This document shows, piece by piece, positions 23,899-32,100 of a DNA stretch of 40,599 bases (position 1 is its first letter; each line of letters starts with the position of its first letter). Made by a program: the position numbers and the translations under genes. The DNA lies in NCBI GenBank assembly GCA_016210585.1, contig JACQTX010000079.1:1-40599 (forward strand), in the 5' to 3' direction. The DNA is from Chloroflexota bacterium (GTDB lineage Bacteria; Chloroflexota; Dehalococcoidia; Dehalococcoidales; JAFGLR01). The notes under the pieces were generated by a model, which worked only from the letters and a program-made list of their open reading frames with translations, was not told where the DNA came from and did not search any database.

Positions 23899-25332
23899 AT
23901 GACTGTCAAGCTGCGCTGGCGCCTGTTTCTGCTCCAGTTGGTAATTGTGACGGCAGTTTTCACCACCATCGGCATTATGATTTACCTTCAGGCGCAGTCT
24001 CGTTTCATCGCCAACCGGTTAGCACAGGCGCAGGAAAACGTCTATTGGGCGTTGACGAACGCTGAGCCTTATGGTGACCTCCGCGTCAAGGACATCGCGG
24101 AAATTGGCCGGAATCTTGCTGAGGTCCCCGGCCCTGACTACTCCTTCTTTTTTCTAGCGCCGGACGGCAATCTGGTAAATACGCTGAGCCAGGGAGCACC
24201 GGGGTATGTACCGGCCCTGGAAGTTTTGCCCGGTCTTGCTGAGACACTGGGGAAGGGTGAGACCGCCGTGTCTGTGACGAATAGCGCCGGCAGTGCCTAC
24301 CGGACCTTGCTCTATGTCGTGCCTGTATCAGACCCTGAAGGCAGGCGGCTCGGCGCTGTCCAAGTTGAGGTTCGCCTGGATGAAGCTGACCTGGCACTCC
24401 GGAAGCTCAGGGTATTGCTGGCTGAAGGTTTTGGCATTGCCTTCATGGCGATGGCGGCGGTATGGTTCCTCTTGACCAGAAACGCTTTACGGCCTCTCGA
24501 AGATGTGCACCGTATTTCCGGGAGCGTCGCCAGGGGAGACTTCCACGCCCGCGTGAGTTTGCCCAGTGTGCGTGATGAGGTGTATGAGGCGGCTGCCGCA
24601 TTCAATAGTATGCTTGACCACATCGAAGCCTCCATGCAAAAAGAGAAGATGGCTCAGGAGAGTATGCGGGCGTTTCTGGCTGATGTGTCCCACGAGCTGC
24701 GCTCACCGCTGACGATTTTGACAGGCTATCTGGACATCTTGCTCCGGGGTGCCAAGGACAGCCCTGAAGAGCTACAAAACGCCCTGGAAGGCATGAAGCT
24801 GACAGCTGGCCGGATGAAGCGGATGACGAACGACCTGCTAACACTCAGCAGGCTGGATGCTGGGGCAGAGCTGCAGATGAAGACCGTTGCGCTGAACGCC
24901 GTATGCCGCCAGGTCTTTGAAACAGCCCGCATGATTGCCCCTGATAAGGAGATGAAATTCATAGACACTGAACCCATCCATGTTAATGGTGATGAGGAGC
25001 TTTTGTCGCGGGTAGTGTGGAACCTGATAGAGAATGCTATCAAGCATACCCCTGCCAGTGGCAGGATTATGCTATCTTTAGCACGAAGCGGACCAAATTG
25101 TATCATCACAGTAGAGGACAACGGCGAGGGCATATCCGCGCCAGAGCTGCCACGTCTTTTTGAGCGTTTCCACAAGGTGCACCAGACCGATTCCTCCGGC
25201 GCCGGGCTGGGGCTGGCCATCGTCAAGTCCATAGTTGCGGCGCATGGCGGACAGGTAACGGTCCAGAGCACCGTTGGCAAAGGTACCACCTTCACCGTCA
25301 ACCTGCCGATGCTGCAGTCTCCACCAGCATAG
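23899..25332 (+). CDS. Membrane sensor histidine kinase (HAMP-HisKA-HATPase)
   Basis: A 477-residue kinase. Transmembrane helix 1 is at about 8-30 (LFLLQLVIVTAVFTTIGIMIYL region), an extracytoplasmic sensor of about 140 residues follows, and helix 2 is at about 173-193. HAMP spans about 194-247. The dimerization domain carries phospho-acceptor His265 in FLADVSHELRSPLTIL. The ATPase domain has NLIENAIKHT (N box), VEDNGEGI and GAGLGLAIVKSIVAAHGG. It is an EnvZ/PhoR-type class and pairs with the regulator just upstream. The signal is unknown; the sensor region shows no recognised ligand motif. Confidence 0.95.
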   Translation: MTVKLRWRLFLLQLVIVTAVFTTIGIMIYLQAQSRFIANRLAQAQENVYWALTNAEPYGDLRVKDIAEIGRNLAEVPGPDYSFFFLAPDGNLVNTLSQGAPGYVPALEVLPGLAETLGKGETAVSVTNSAGSAYRTLLYVVPVSDPEGRRLGAVQVEVRLDEADLALRKLRVLLAEGFGIAFMAMAAVWFLLTRNALRPLEDVHRISGSVARGDFHARVSLPSVRDEVYEAAAAFNSMLDHIEASMQKEKMAQESMRAFLADVSHELRSPLTILTGYLDILLRGAKDSPEELQNALEGMKLTAGRMKRMTNDLLTLSRLDAGAELQMKTVALNAVCRQVFETARMIAPDKEMKFIDTEPIHVNGDEELLSRVVWNLIENAIKHTPASGRIMLSLARSGPNCIITVEDNGEGISAPELPRLFERFHKVHQTDSSGAGLGLAIVKSIVAAHGGQVTVQSTVGKGTTFTVNLPMLQSPPA

Positions 25333-25356
25333 CGCAAAAAGGCTAACCGACTCTTC

Positions 25357-25394
25357 TTCAGGAAACTCTTATCTGGCATTCAGCTAATATTCAG
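25357..25394 (+). promoter_or_regulatory. Candidate operator: TTCAG repeats on an 11-bp register
   Basis: TTCAG occurs at 25357-25361, 25379-25383 and 25390-25394, that is, offsets 0, 22 and 33. An 11-bp direct repeat register is what OmpR/PhoB-type regulators bind. AT-rich -10-like sequence (TATATTAT, 25411-25418) follows at a fitting distance. Binding by the adjacent response regulator is an inference. Confidence 0.4.
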
Positions 25395-25423
25395 GTTCGT
25401 ATGTTAAAGTTATATTATAGCTC

Positions 25424-25542
25424 TGATACAAGGGATATTGTGTCCAGCGGAGGCGATGAAGCGCCGCCTGTACTTGGTAACTTGGGCGGCGCGGAGCCGG
25501 TAGTTAAACCGACCGCACAAATCGCGGTCGGTTTTTGTTTTT
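25424..25542 (+). ncRNA. Structured leader ending in an intrinsic terminator, no family recognised
   Basis: Helices I can draw: GATACAA/TTGTGTC around 25425-25444; an 8-pair helix GCGCCGCC/GGCGGCGC closing a 16-nt loop around 25461-25492; and the terminator, an 11-pair stem AAACCGACCGC/GCGGTCGGTTT (25506-25516 with 25524-25534) with a T-rich tail to 25542. The segment GGAGCCGGTAGTTAAACCG (25493-25511) overlaps the 5' arm of the terminator, so alternative pairing could control read-through into the secreted protein gene 58 nt downstream. It does not match the conserved cores I know for cobalamin, c-di-GMP, fluoride, SAM, TPP or FMN riboswitches. Confidence 0.5.
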
Positions 25543-25599
25543 CTCAAGGTTATTCCTACTGGCTCGTAAAAATAAGGCTGGTAGTAAAGGAGGGGTATC

Positions 25600-26883
25600 A
25601 TGAAGAAGATTCTCAGGCTTGTGGCAGTGCTTGCCGTGGCTGTCATGCTGCTGGCAATAGCCGTCCCGGTGCTGGCTGACCAACTCAACGGTGACGGGGA
25701 TACCGTCAATGGCGGAAACTCGTGGAACGTAGGCGAGGTCTATTCGGGAGACGTAGTCAGCAGTGCGAATGCCGCAATCAGCATCTCGCGCAGCGGCGGT
25801 ATCAACAGCGGGAACGTCTATGCAAATGGCGCAACTGTGTCTTTCAGCGTATCAGGACCAAACGTCACTGCAGGTTTCCCGGGTCCTGGCTTCAGCCTGA
25901 CCGGGACAACTCCCAGCGCCATCACGCTCCCGGGCACTTGGGCTAATAATAGTAGCGGCAACACCGGCGACATTCCCATAACTTTGACGCTGACGGCTGA
26001 CGGTGAACCGGGGGACTACACCGCTAAATTGACGTACACAGCAACCGGCGCGAATGCCAAACCAAACACAGCAGATAACGTGCGGAGCACCGATATCGTG
26101 GTGAACTGGACTATTGTGGCACCGCCACCGCCCCCACCAGACCCGCTCAGCATAGCCGCACCAGCAGACATCACCGTAGAAGGTAACACTACGGGCGGGG
26201 CTACCGGCGTCGCCCTGGGCGGTCCGACAGTAGCGGGGGGCACACCCCCATATACCATAACGAATGATGCCCCGGCCTTCTTCCCGCTGGGTGATACGGT
26301 AGTCACCTGGACGGCCACGGATGACAATGGCGATACTGCCTCTGCCACGCAGACGGTCACCGTGGTGGATACTACGCCCCCAACAATAACGGCGGCTAGT
26401 TCACTGGCTGTCATCGTGGGTGCACCGTCCTCTGTCTTGCCAGCACCGTCCGTATCCGACATCGTTGACCCCGACCCGACGGTAACCAATGATGCGCCAG
26501 GTGTCTTCCCGCTAGGCACAACAGTGGTCACCTGGACGGCCACGGATGCCAGCGGTAATTCGGCCACCGCGACGACAACGGTGACAGCGACTTACAACTT
26601 TGGCGGTTTCCTGCCGCCTCTGGGTCCCGGACCGAAGGAATTTAAGGCCGGCTCCACCATCCCGGTGAAGTTCCAGCTATTCGATTACGACGGCAACGCC
26701 GTCGGCACGGCAAGCGGGACTGCTGCTATGACCGGCGCCTCAGCGGCCATCCGCTATGACGCCGATGCGCAGCAGTATATCGCCAACCTGAAGACCCCCA
26801 AAGGCGCGGCGCCTGGCAGCTACACCATCACCGTAACCCTGGATGATGGCACGTCTCACTCGGTCTCGGTGACCCTGAAATAG
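25600..26883 (+). CDS. Secreted HYR-repeat protein
   Basis: A 427-residue exported protein. The signal peptide occupies 1-27, with cleavage likely after VLA in PVLADQ. An N-terminal beta-rich domain of about 145 residues follows. A proline run (PPPPPPDP, about 176-183) leads to two HYR-type immunoglobulin-like repeats at about 184-267 and 268-345, each with a FPLG(D/T)T(T/V)VVTWTATD block. The last module (about 350-427) starts KEFKAGSTIPVKFQLFDYDG and ends in a beta strand. No LPXTG, lipobox or C-terminal membrane helix is seen, so it is probably released or loosely bound. AAAGGAGG precedes the ATG. The structured leader and TCS upstream suggest regulated expression. Confidence 0.88.
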   Translation: MKKILRLVAVLAVAVMLLAIAVPVLADQLNGDGDTVNGGNSWNVGEVYSGDVVSSANAAISISRSGGINSGNVYANGATVSFSVSGPNVTAGFPGPGFSLTGTTPSAITLPGTWANNSSGNTGDIPITLTLTADGEPGDYTAKLTYTATGANAKPNTADNVRSTDIVVNWTIVAPPPPPPDPLSIAAPADITVEGNTTGGATGVALGGPTVAGGTPPYTITNDAPAFFPLGDTVVTWTATDDNGDTASATQTVTVVDTTPPTITAASSLAVIVGAPSSVLPAPSVSDIVDPDPTVTNDAPGVFPLGTTVVTWTATDASGNSATATTTVTATYNFGGFLPPLGPGPKEFKAGSTIPVKFQLFDYDGNAVGTASGTAAMTGASAAIRYDADAQQYIANLKTPKGAAPGSYTITVTLDDGTSHSVSVTLK

Positions 26884-26910
26884 GCAACGCCATTAGTTTG
26901 AAGGTAGCCA

Positions 26911-26945
26911 AGATGGGGGGCGGCTCGCAGAGCCGCCCCCCATCT
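26911..26945. terminator. Perfect 16-bp hairpin, likely terminator
   Basis: AGATGGGGGGCGGCTC and GAGCCGCCCCCCATCT pair completely around a GCA loop. It lies 28 nt after the secreted protein gene and faces the end of mttB from the other side. The T-tract is poor on both strands, so termination efficiency is uncertain. Confidence 0.6.
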
Positions 26946-27036
26946 TCTTGCCCCCGTATAGTGCCAGGCCAGCAGAAGTGTTATTGCTTCGTCATCCTTA
27001 CACCAACAGTCCTGCCCCTATCGGGCAAGGGCGGCG

Positions 27037-28470
27037 CTAGCTGACCAGGCTAGTATCCGCTTTTTCCACAATACGCTGGAGCTCTCTTACTGCCACATCA
27101 GGCAGTATGCCTGGCTTCGGGTCTCGTTTGAACTCGTAGTACTTGTCCAGAGCACGGTGGTATAGGTCTTTACTGCCCGCCGCAGCCCAGGTGTCACGTG
27201 GCTGGTTCAATATTAGCTCGCTCTGGAAGGCCTCCCGGCAGTGCCTTAAGGTATGCGCTGATGCCAGGTAGTGGCCGGCAGAAGCGCCCTGCATGATTTC
27301 GTTCCAGGCCAGCGTTTCCGCGTCAACCGTCAGCCCCGAAAGGGTCCGCTGCAAGATGCCAATCAACAGGTCATCCATTATTAGCTGGACGGGACTCAGT
27401 GCCTTGGCCGAGTCCACGCGCCCGGCACCATCCAGAATATCGCATCCGCTCAGGGCCACCAGCAAGCCTTTTGTGCTCTTCTGCATCAGCGCCTGCCCGT
27501 CAGGCACCAGCGAGTCTGAACCCAGTCCCATGCTGCGCACCGGGACATGGAGAGTTTCCTTTATGAGCTGGGTGAGAGCAGCCAGGCCGAGTGCGGCTTC
27601 CACGCTTGAGTCAACGGTAGCCCCGGTCTTCATATCAAGGGTGTAAAATGATGGTCCAGCGATGAGAGGCGTGCCCGGCTGGACCAATTGTGTCATCACC
27701 ATGCCCGCCAGAATCTCAGCCGCGCCCTGCAGCACGGCACCAGCAGTAGTGATTGGCGCGGTGGCCCCGGCAGAGCCAAGCGTGCAAGCGTGTATGGGGA
27801 CCCCGTAGCGGGGCGCCCGAAGAATTACCTCCGTGGCCCACGGCTCGAATTGGAGAGGCGAACGGGCTGCGGTAATGATGCTCACTATCGGGCGCTCTCT
27901 TAGCTTCCCGGGGCTGTCGCTCGCCACCGCTGCCATTTCCAGCAGATAGGTGACACTTGCGGCACTGAAAGGCTGTATAGTGATGTGTTTTGCTGTTCCT
28001 TCCAATAATGCCTTGAAGGCGTGAAGGTCAGCCGTTGCCTGCGGCATATCGCCAGCAGTCGGAAATGTCACGGAACTAATGCGGTCGAGTCTGTCAGCCA
28101 GTTGGCCAAACTCGGCAACATCAGCCAGGGTTGAACTGCGACACAGGAGTGTCTCGGCCTCGATATAGCAGGGCGCCCCGGTGCCACCACGAGTATGGAA
28201 TGACCCTTCAGGATGGGGGAAATAGAGGTCATGGCTGCCGCCGAGCCTCAGCGTGCGAGGACACGTCCTGAGAGCTGCCTCCGTTAGCTCCCGACTGAAG
28301 GTGACCTTCTGACTGGCATGATTGACCTGGGCCCCCGCCTTCTCCAGCACGTCAAGAGCCTGGGCATGCTCTACGGTTATGCCAATGGTGGCCAGGACTT
28401 GCACGGCCTTTTCATAGATGATGGCCACCTCTTGGCTGCTTAGCAACTTCAATGACAGGTTTGCTCTCAT
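27037..28470 (-). CDS. MttB-family (non-pyrrolysine) corrinoid methyltransferase
   Basis: A 477-residue member of the trimethylamine methyltransferase (MttB/MTTB) superfamily, which moves a methyl group from a quaternary or tertiary amine to a corrinoid protein. The TIM-barrel shows HTRGGTGAPCYIEAET near 96-112, VTFPTAGDMPQATADLHAF in the middle, and the C-terminal LYHRALDKYYEFKRD. No in-frame amber codon interrupts it, so it belongs to the non-Pyl branch, which includes glycine betaine and proline betaine demethylases. The substrate is unknown. ATG 28470 with GGAG 8 nt upstream gives the family length; an upstream open extension to 28812 is unlike the family. It is divergent from the cobalamin riboswitch; no corrinoid protein gene adjoins it. 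Confidence 0.9.
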   Translation of the reverse strand: MRANLSLKLLSSQEVAIIYEKAVQVLATIGITVEHAQALDVLEKAGAQVNHASQKVTFSRELTEAALRTCPRTLRLGGSHDLYFPHPEGSFHTRGGTGAPCYIEAETLLCRSSTLADVAEFGQLADRLDRISSVTFPTAGDMPQATADLHAFKALLEGTAKHITIQPFSAASVTYLLEMAAVASDSPGKLRERPIVSIITAARSPLQFEPWATEVILRAPRYGVPIHACTLGSAGATAPITTAGAVLQGAAEILAGMVMTQLVQPGTPLIAGPSFYTLDMKTGATVDSSVEAALGLAALTQLIKETLHVPVRSMGLGSDSLVPDGQALMQKSTKGLLVALSGCDILDGAGRVDSAKALSPVQLIMDDLLIGILQRTLSGLTVDAETLAWNEIMQGASAGHYLASAHTLRHCREAFQSELILNQPRDTWAAAGSKDLYHRALDKYYEFKRDPKPGILPDVAVRELQRIVEKADTSLVS

Positions 28471-28573
28471 ATCTGAAGCTCCGATCTTTAGACTTCCCTC
28501 CGCCCGATAATATCGGTTCTGCGGTGCAGTAAGCTCGGTAGATAGAATCATCTTGCTATGGCAAGTTGTTGAC

Positions 28574-28602
28574 ACGGTAGCACGGTTTTTGGGGTTTGTC
28601 AA
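28574..28602 (-). promoter_or_regulatory. Possible promoter of the mttB-like gene
   Basis: On the minus strand a perfect TTGACA (28597-28602) and a weaker TACCGT (28574-28579) with 17-bp spacing, leaving a leader of about 97 nt. A piece of the hairpin repeat family (TCGGGTTTTGAAAACCCGG, near 28667) lies just upstream. Confidence 0.45.
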
Positions 28603-28723
28603 ACCTATTCTGGCCTCAAAGCTGGCTTGCCATTCCGCAATATTGATGCATCTTGCTTCTTCAGGTCGGGTTTTGAAAACCCGGTTTACAGATTGACTGG
28701 TTGAATCCTGATTTGGTGGCCAC

Positions 28724-28752
28724 TTGCGTTTTGCCGGGGATTCCTTTATGCT
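28724..28752 (+). promoter_or_regulatory. Promoter of the cobalamin-regulated operon
   Basis: TTGCGT (28724-28729), a 17-bp spacer and TATGCT (28747-28752), ending about 20 nt before the riboswitch aptamer. Confidence 0.6.
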
Positions 28753-28771
28753 AATAGCAATTGAATATCGC

Positions 28772-28980
28772 GCTGAGAGGTGCCTGAGTAGCTCAGGCGT
28801 GCCGGATAGCAAGTCGGTGCAAGTCCGACGCAGTCCCGCCTGCTGTAATCCTTTGGCAGAAGGAAAGCCAGAACGCCGGACCTCGAAGAACGCATAGCCT
28901 CCGCGGCGAAAGGGGGTGAGGGAATATGTTCGTCACATGAATATCCCCTTGTCACCTGGGCAAGGGGATTTTTTGTTTTG
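28772..28980 (+). promoter_or_regulatory. Cobalamin riboswitch with terminator
   Basis: The aptamer (about 28772-28890) is closed by GAGG/CCTC. It holds the cobalamin core: AAGTCGGTGCAAGTCCGACGC followed by AGTCCCGCC and CTGTAA (a B12-box variant with a two-base insert), then AAAGCCAGAACGCCGGACC. Downstream an expression platform ends in the intrinsic terminator ATCCCCTTG/CAAGGGGAT (28943-28969) with a T run. Cobalamin binding is expected to favour termination and so turn off btuF and the cob genes. The terminator position points to transcriptional control. Confidence 0.93.
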
Positions 28981-29024
28981 TCCCGTATTTTTTATCTTAC
29001 TGAAGGAGTGGAGGTAATACCTGA

Positions 29025-29942
29025 TTGAATAAGCAACGGACTTTTCTTTGTCTTATCCTTGCCTTGCTTGGTCTCGCTATTGTAGCTATGGCGTGCAAAC
29101 CGCAGTTCCAGCCGGGCACATTCACCGATGATGCCGGCCGGGCTGTGACCATCAACAAAGCCCCGCAAAGGCTAGTATCTCACGTGCCCAGCATAACGGA
29201 GATGCTCTTTGCCATCGGCCTCGGCGATAAAGTAGTTGGCGTGAGCGATTGGGACAAATATCCGCCCGAAGCCAAATCCAAGCCCAGCGTGGGGGACTAT
29301 TTCAAGCCCTCCGTGGAGCGGATTGTAGCGCAGGACCCGGACCTGGTGCTCACCGATGGCTATAGCAAAGACTTGCCCCGGCAGCTTGATAGTCTCAAGA
29401 TAAACTATGCGGTCATCAACCCTAAAGATGTGGACGGCATCTTCAGAGACATTGATCTGATTGGCAAGATGACGGGCAGTGAAGTGGCGGCGCAGAAGCT
29501 GGTTCAGAGCATGAAGGATGATATGGCTGACGTGGTAAGCAACGTGAAGGGCGCACCCAGGGTAAAGGTCTTCTATGTCATTGATGCCAAGACTGACCCC
29601 AACAATCCCTGGACGGCCGGCCCTGGTTCCATCCATGACTACCTCATCACCACCGCTGGCGGCAGCAACATCGCCGCAACGGCGGTGGGTGATTACGTCC
29701 AGCTCAGCATTGAGGCTATAGTGGCGGCCAACCCCGACATAATCGTTATTGCTGACTATCCCGGCTCGACCATCGCGACGTCAATTGAGGCCTTCAAGCA
29801 ACATCCCGTCTGGAGCAGGACGCGGGCTGTGCAGAACGAGAGAGTATTCATGTTTAACAGTGACCTCAGCAATCCCACACCCAGAATAGCGCAAGGCCTG
29901 CGCGAGATGGCCAAAATCCTGCACCCTGACCTGGTGAAATAA
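29025..29942 (+). CDS. btuF: BtuF-like cobalamin/corrinoid-binding lipoprotein
   Basis: A substrate-binding protein of 305 residues for an ABC importer, of the helical-backbone (Peripla_BP_2) fold. The lipoprotein signal ends at Cys near residue 24 (AIVAMAC). Typical motifs follow: TDDAGRAVTI, PQRLVSHVPSITEMLFAIGLGDKVVGV, VLTDGYSKDL and the C-terminal half with PDIIVIADYPG. TTG 29025 is selected by GGAGG 10 nt upstream. The riboswitch 45 nt ahead supports cobalamin or cobinamide as ligand. No permease (BtuC) or ATPase (BtuD) gene follows, so they must be elsewhere. Confidence 0.9.
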   Translation: MNKQRTFLCLILALLGLAIVAMACKPQFQPGTFTDDAGRAVTINKAPQRLVSHVPSITEMLFAIGLGDKVVGVSDWDKYPPEAKSKPSVGDYFKPSVERIVAQDPDLVLTDGYSKDLPRQLDSLKINYAVINPKDVDGIFRDIDLIGKMTGSEVAAQKLVQSMKDDMADVVSNVKGAPRVKVFYVIDAKTDPNNPWTAGPGSIHDYLITTAGGSNIAATAVGDYVQLSIEAIVAANPDIIVIADYPGSTIATSIEAFKQHPVWSRTRAVQNERVFMFNSDLSNPTPRIAQGLREMAKILHPDLVK

Positions 29943-29980
29943 AAGTCAAATAGTGGAGGTTTTGCCTCAATGTAATTGTC

Positions 29981-30037
29981 ATTCTAAGGAGCACATTCGC
30001 TTCGCTCAGTGTGAACTCCGTGACGAAGAATCTCAGG
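29981..30037. repeat. Dispersed 57-bp repeat, copy 2
   Basis: Two-mismatch copy of 1-57. It forms one arm of a larger imperfect palindrome (about 29978-30105) whose other arm includes GAGACTCTGAGAGAAGCGAAGAGTGACA. It sits between btuF and cobT, so the two could be separated into distinct transcripts. Confidence 0.8.
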
Positions 30038-30134
30038 GTGGGGGCTGAGATTTCACTGCTACCACCCCGAGACTCTGAGAGAAGCGAAGAGTGACAATTC
30101 TCATAACTTCTTTTACAGAAAGGACAAATCTGGA

Positions 30135-31205
30135 ATGACCGGACTACTGGACAAAACAATTGCTGCAATCAGGCCGCTCAGCGTAGCGGCAATGGCACAG
30201 GCCAAGGCCCGGCAGGACATGCTGACCAAGCCGCAGGGCAGCCTGGGACGTTTGGAAGCACTCTCCGTGCAGTTGGCCGGAATTCAGGGCAAACCTATCC
30301 CACAGATAAAGCACAAGGCCGTCATTGTCATGGCGGGCGACCACGGTGTAGTAGCGGAAAGGGTGGGCAACTGGCCGCAGGACGTGACGGCACAGATGGT
30401 CTATAATTTCCTGCGGGGCGGCGCTGGCATCAATGTCCTGGCGCGGCACGTGGGTTCCCGCGTGGTTGTCGTTGACATGGGCGTCGCGGCAACACTTAGC
30501 TCTCAGGACCACCTTCTCAACCGTAAGATAGCGACCGGCACGAGGAACATCGCCACAGGACCAGCTATGACCATTGAGCAGGCCACACGGGCTATAGAGA
30601 CCGGCATCGAGGTGCTGGAATCGGAAATACCGAAGGGACTGGACATTGTGGGGACCGGGGACATGGGCATCGGTAACACCACGCCTAGCAGCGCTATCTG
30701 CGCTGTCATGACGGGCCGCCCGGTGAGAGAGGTCACCGGGCGGGGCACGGGCATAGACGATGACCTCTTGCGGCACAAGGTGGCCGTGATAGAGCGGGCT
30801 CTGGCGGTGAACCGCCCTGACCCGGCCCGGCCGCTGGAGGTGCTGGCCAAGGTTGGCGGCTTCGAGATTGTCGGCCTGGCCGGTGTCATGCTGGCCGGGG
30901 CTGCCCACCGTATTCCAATGGTTATTGACGGTTTCATCTCTGGTGCCGCGGCACTGGTGGCTGCTGGGCTAGCACCGGGGGTGAAGGACTTCCTCATTGC
31001 CGGGCATGTTTCCGCCGAGGGGGGCCACCGGATTCTGCTGGAGCACCTGGGTCTGAGACCACTCCTGGACATGGAGATGCGCCTGGGTGAGGGCACCGGG
31101 GCGGCCCTGGGAATCTTCCTGGCCGAAGCAGCTGCGAGAATTCTTGGTGAGATGGCCACCTTCGCTGAGGCGGGCGTATCGGAAAAGGAGACGGCAGGCA
31201 CTTGA
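30135..31205 (+). CDS. cobT: Nicotinate-nucleotide--DMB phosphoribosyltransferase
   Basis: Activates the lower-ligand base (usually 5,6-dimethylbenzimidazole) by forming alpha-ribazole phosphate from nicotinate mononucleotide. At 356 residues it has normal length. Visible motifs: KPQGSLGRLE near 33-42, AGDHGV near 66-71, GTGDMGIGNTTPSSA near 171-185, and the catalytic-glutamate region RLGEGTGAALG near 316-326. The ribosome site AAAGGA is about 14 nt before the ATG. Its stop overlaps the cobS start (TTGA), so the two are coupled. Base specificity is not readable from sequence. Confidence 0.97.
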   Translation: MTGLLDKTIAAIRPLSVAAMAQAKARQDMLTKPQGSLGRLEALSVQLAGIQGKPIPQIKHKAVIVMAGDHGVVAERVGNWPQDVTAQMVYNFLRGGAGINVLARHVGSRVVVVDMGVAATLSSQDHLLNRKIATGTRNIATGPAMTIEQATRAIETGIEVLESEIPKGLDIVGTGDMGIGNTTPSSAICAVMTGRPVREVTGRGTGIDDDLLRHKVAVIERALAVNRPDPARPLEVLAKVGGFEIVGLAGVMLAGAAHRIPMVIDGFISGAAALVAAGLAPGVKDFLIAGHVSAEGGHRILLEHLGLRPLLDMEMRLGEGTGAALGIFLAEAAARILGEMATFAEAGVSEKETAGT

Positions 31206-31954
31206 GGTTTCTGGCAGCGCTGCGCTTTCTCACCATAATACCCTTGCCCCGCTGGCGGGAGGCCAGCGCCGGAGAGGTGGGCTTTTCCCTGGCCTATTTC
31301 CCGCTGGTCGGTGTCATCATCGGTTTTGTCCTGGCTGGACTGGACTGGGTCTTCAGCTTGTTCCTCCCCACGGAGATTGCGAATGTCCTGCTCATCATCA
31401 GCCTGGTCATCATCACCGGGGCGCTTCACTTGGATGGCCTGGCCGATACTTGTGATGGTATGGCCGGACGAACAATCGAGGATAGGTGGCGTATCATGAA
31501 GGACAGCCACGCCGGCAGCTTCGGCGTTGTCGGCGTGCTGTCCCTGCTCCTCCTCAAGTATGTCTCCCTGGGCAAGGTGCCCGATTTCTGGTTGATGCCC
31601 ACGCTGGTGCTCATGCCCGTGCTCAGCCGGTGGGCCATGGTCTATGCCGTTTTCGCCTATCCTTACGCCAGGCCATCGGGACTGGGCACCGCCTTCAAGG
31701 CCGGGGCCATCTGGCCCGTCTTCGTCCTCGCTACGCTGACAGCCCTGGCAGTCGCCCTGGTCCTGGCCCGGCTGTCTGGCCTGGTCATCATGGCCGGTGT
31801 CTGGGTTATCACCGTGGCCCTGGCAACCTACTTCCGGCGCCGCTTCGCCGGGCTGACAGGGGATACCTACGGTGCCATCAACGAGATTGCCGAGGTCAGC
31901 GTCCTTATCATTGTCTCCATTTTGGCCTATAATCAGGTGGAGATGCCATGGTAA
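31202..31954 (+). CDS. cobS: Adenosylcobinamide-GDP ribazoletransferase
   Basis: An integral membrane cobalamin synthase joining adenosylcobinamide-GDP with alpha-ribazole (phosphate). The 250-residue protein starts FLAALRFLTIIPLP, typical of the family. The catalytic loop HLDGLADTCDGMAGR lies near 80-94, and MKDSHAGSFGVVG near 99-111. Six or so hydrophobic helices fill the remainder. The TTG start at 31202 overlaps cobT by four bases; no other start fits the N-terminal pattern. Confidence 0.96.
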   Translation: MRFLAALRFLTIIPLPRWREASAGEVGFSLAYFPLVGVIIGFVLAGLDWVFSLFLPTEIANVLLIISLVIITGALHLDGLADTCDGMAGRTIEDRWRIMKDSHAGSFGVVGVLSLLLLKYVSLGKVPDFWLMPTLVLMPVLSRWAMVYAVFAYPYARPSGLGTAFKAGAIWPVFVLATLTALAVALVLARLSGLVIMAGVWVITVALATYFRRRFAGLTGDTYGAINEIAEVSVLIIVSILAYNQVEMPW

Positions 31955-32100
31955 TCCGTAATAAGAGCGTGCAAGAATGGAAAACCTTTAGCAGTCAGCC
32001 ATCAGCCGTCAGCAATCAACATTCAATAATTAACTAGGTGGTTGAAAGCTGAATGCTGAGGGCTATGTTAGCTTCAGTTTGCCCGGGTTAGGAGGGATGA
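31955..32100. other. Gap between cobS and cobC with inverted arms
   Basis: Holds CAGTCAGCCATCAGCCGTCAG and, in the reverse sense, GAATGCTGAGGGCT, which can pair with AGCAATCAACATTC-type sequence, forming a fold-back of about 100 nt. It ends in TAGGAGGG, the ribosome site of the next gene. No gene is seen. Confidence 0.4.

Noticed and set aside
25424-25542. Cyclic di-GMP-I or fluoride riboswitch
   Set aside because: GGAGGCGATGAAG and CCGGTAG pieces recall parts of these aptamers, but the tetraloop/receptor and GCAAAGC core of the first and the AAC-GCU-GAUG core of the second are missing.
27037-28470. Pyrrolysine-containing MttB
   Set aside because: The frame runs through without an in-frame TAG, so it is a non-Pyl homologue.
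28471-28812. N-terminal extension of the MttB-like protein
   Set aside because: It would add about 114 residues unlike the family and cross a promoter, a repeat piece and part of the riboswitch region; ATG 28470 has its own GGAG site.
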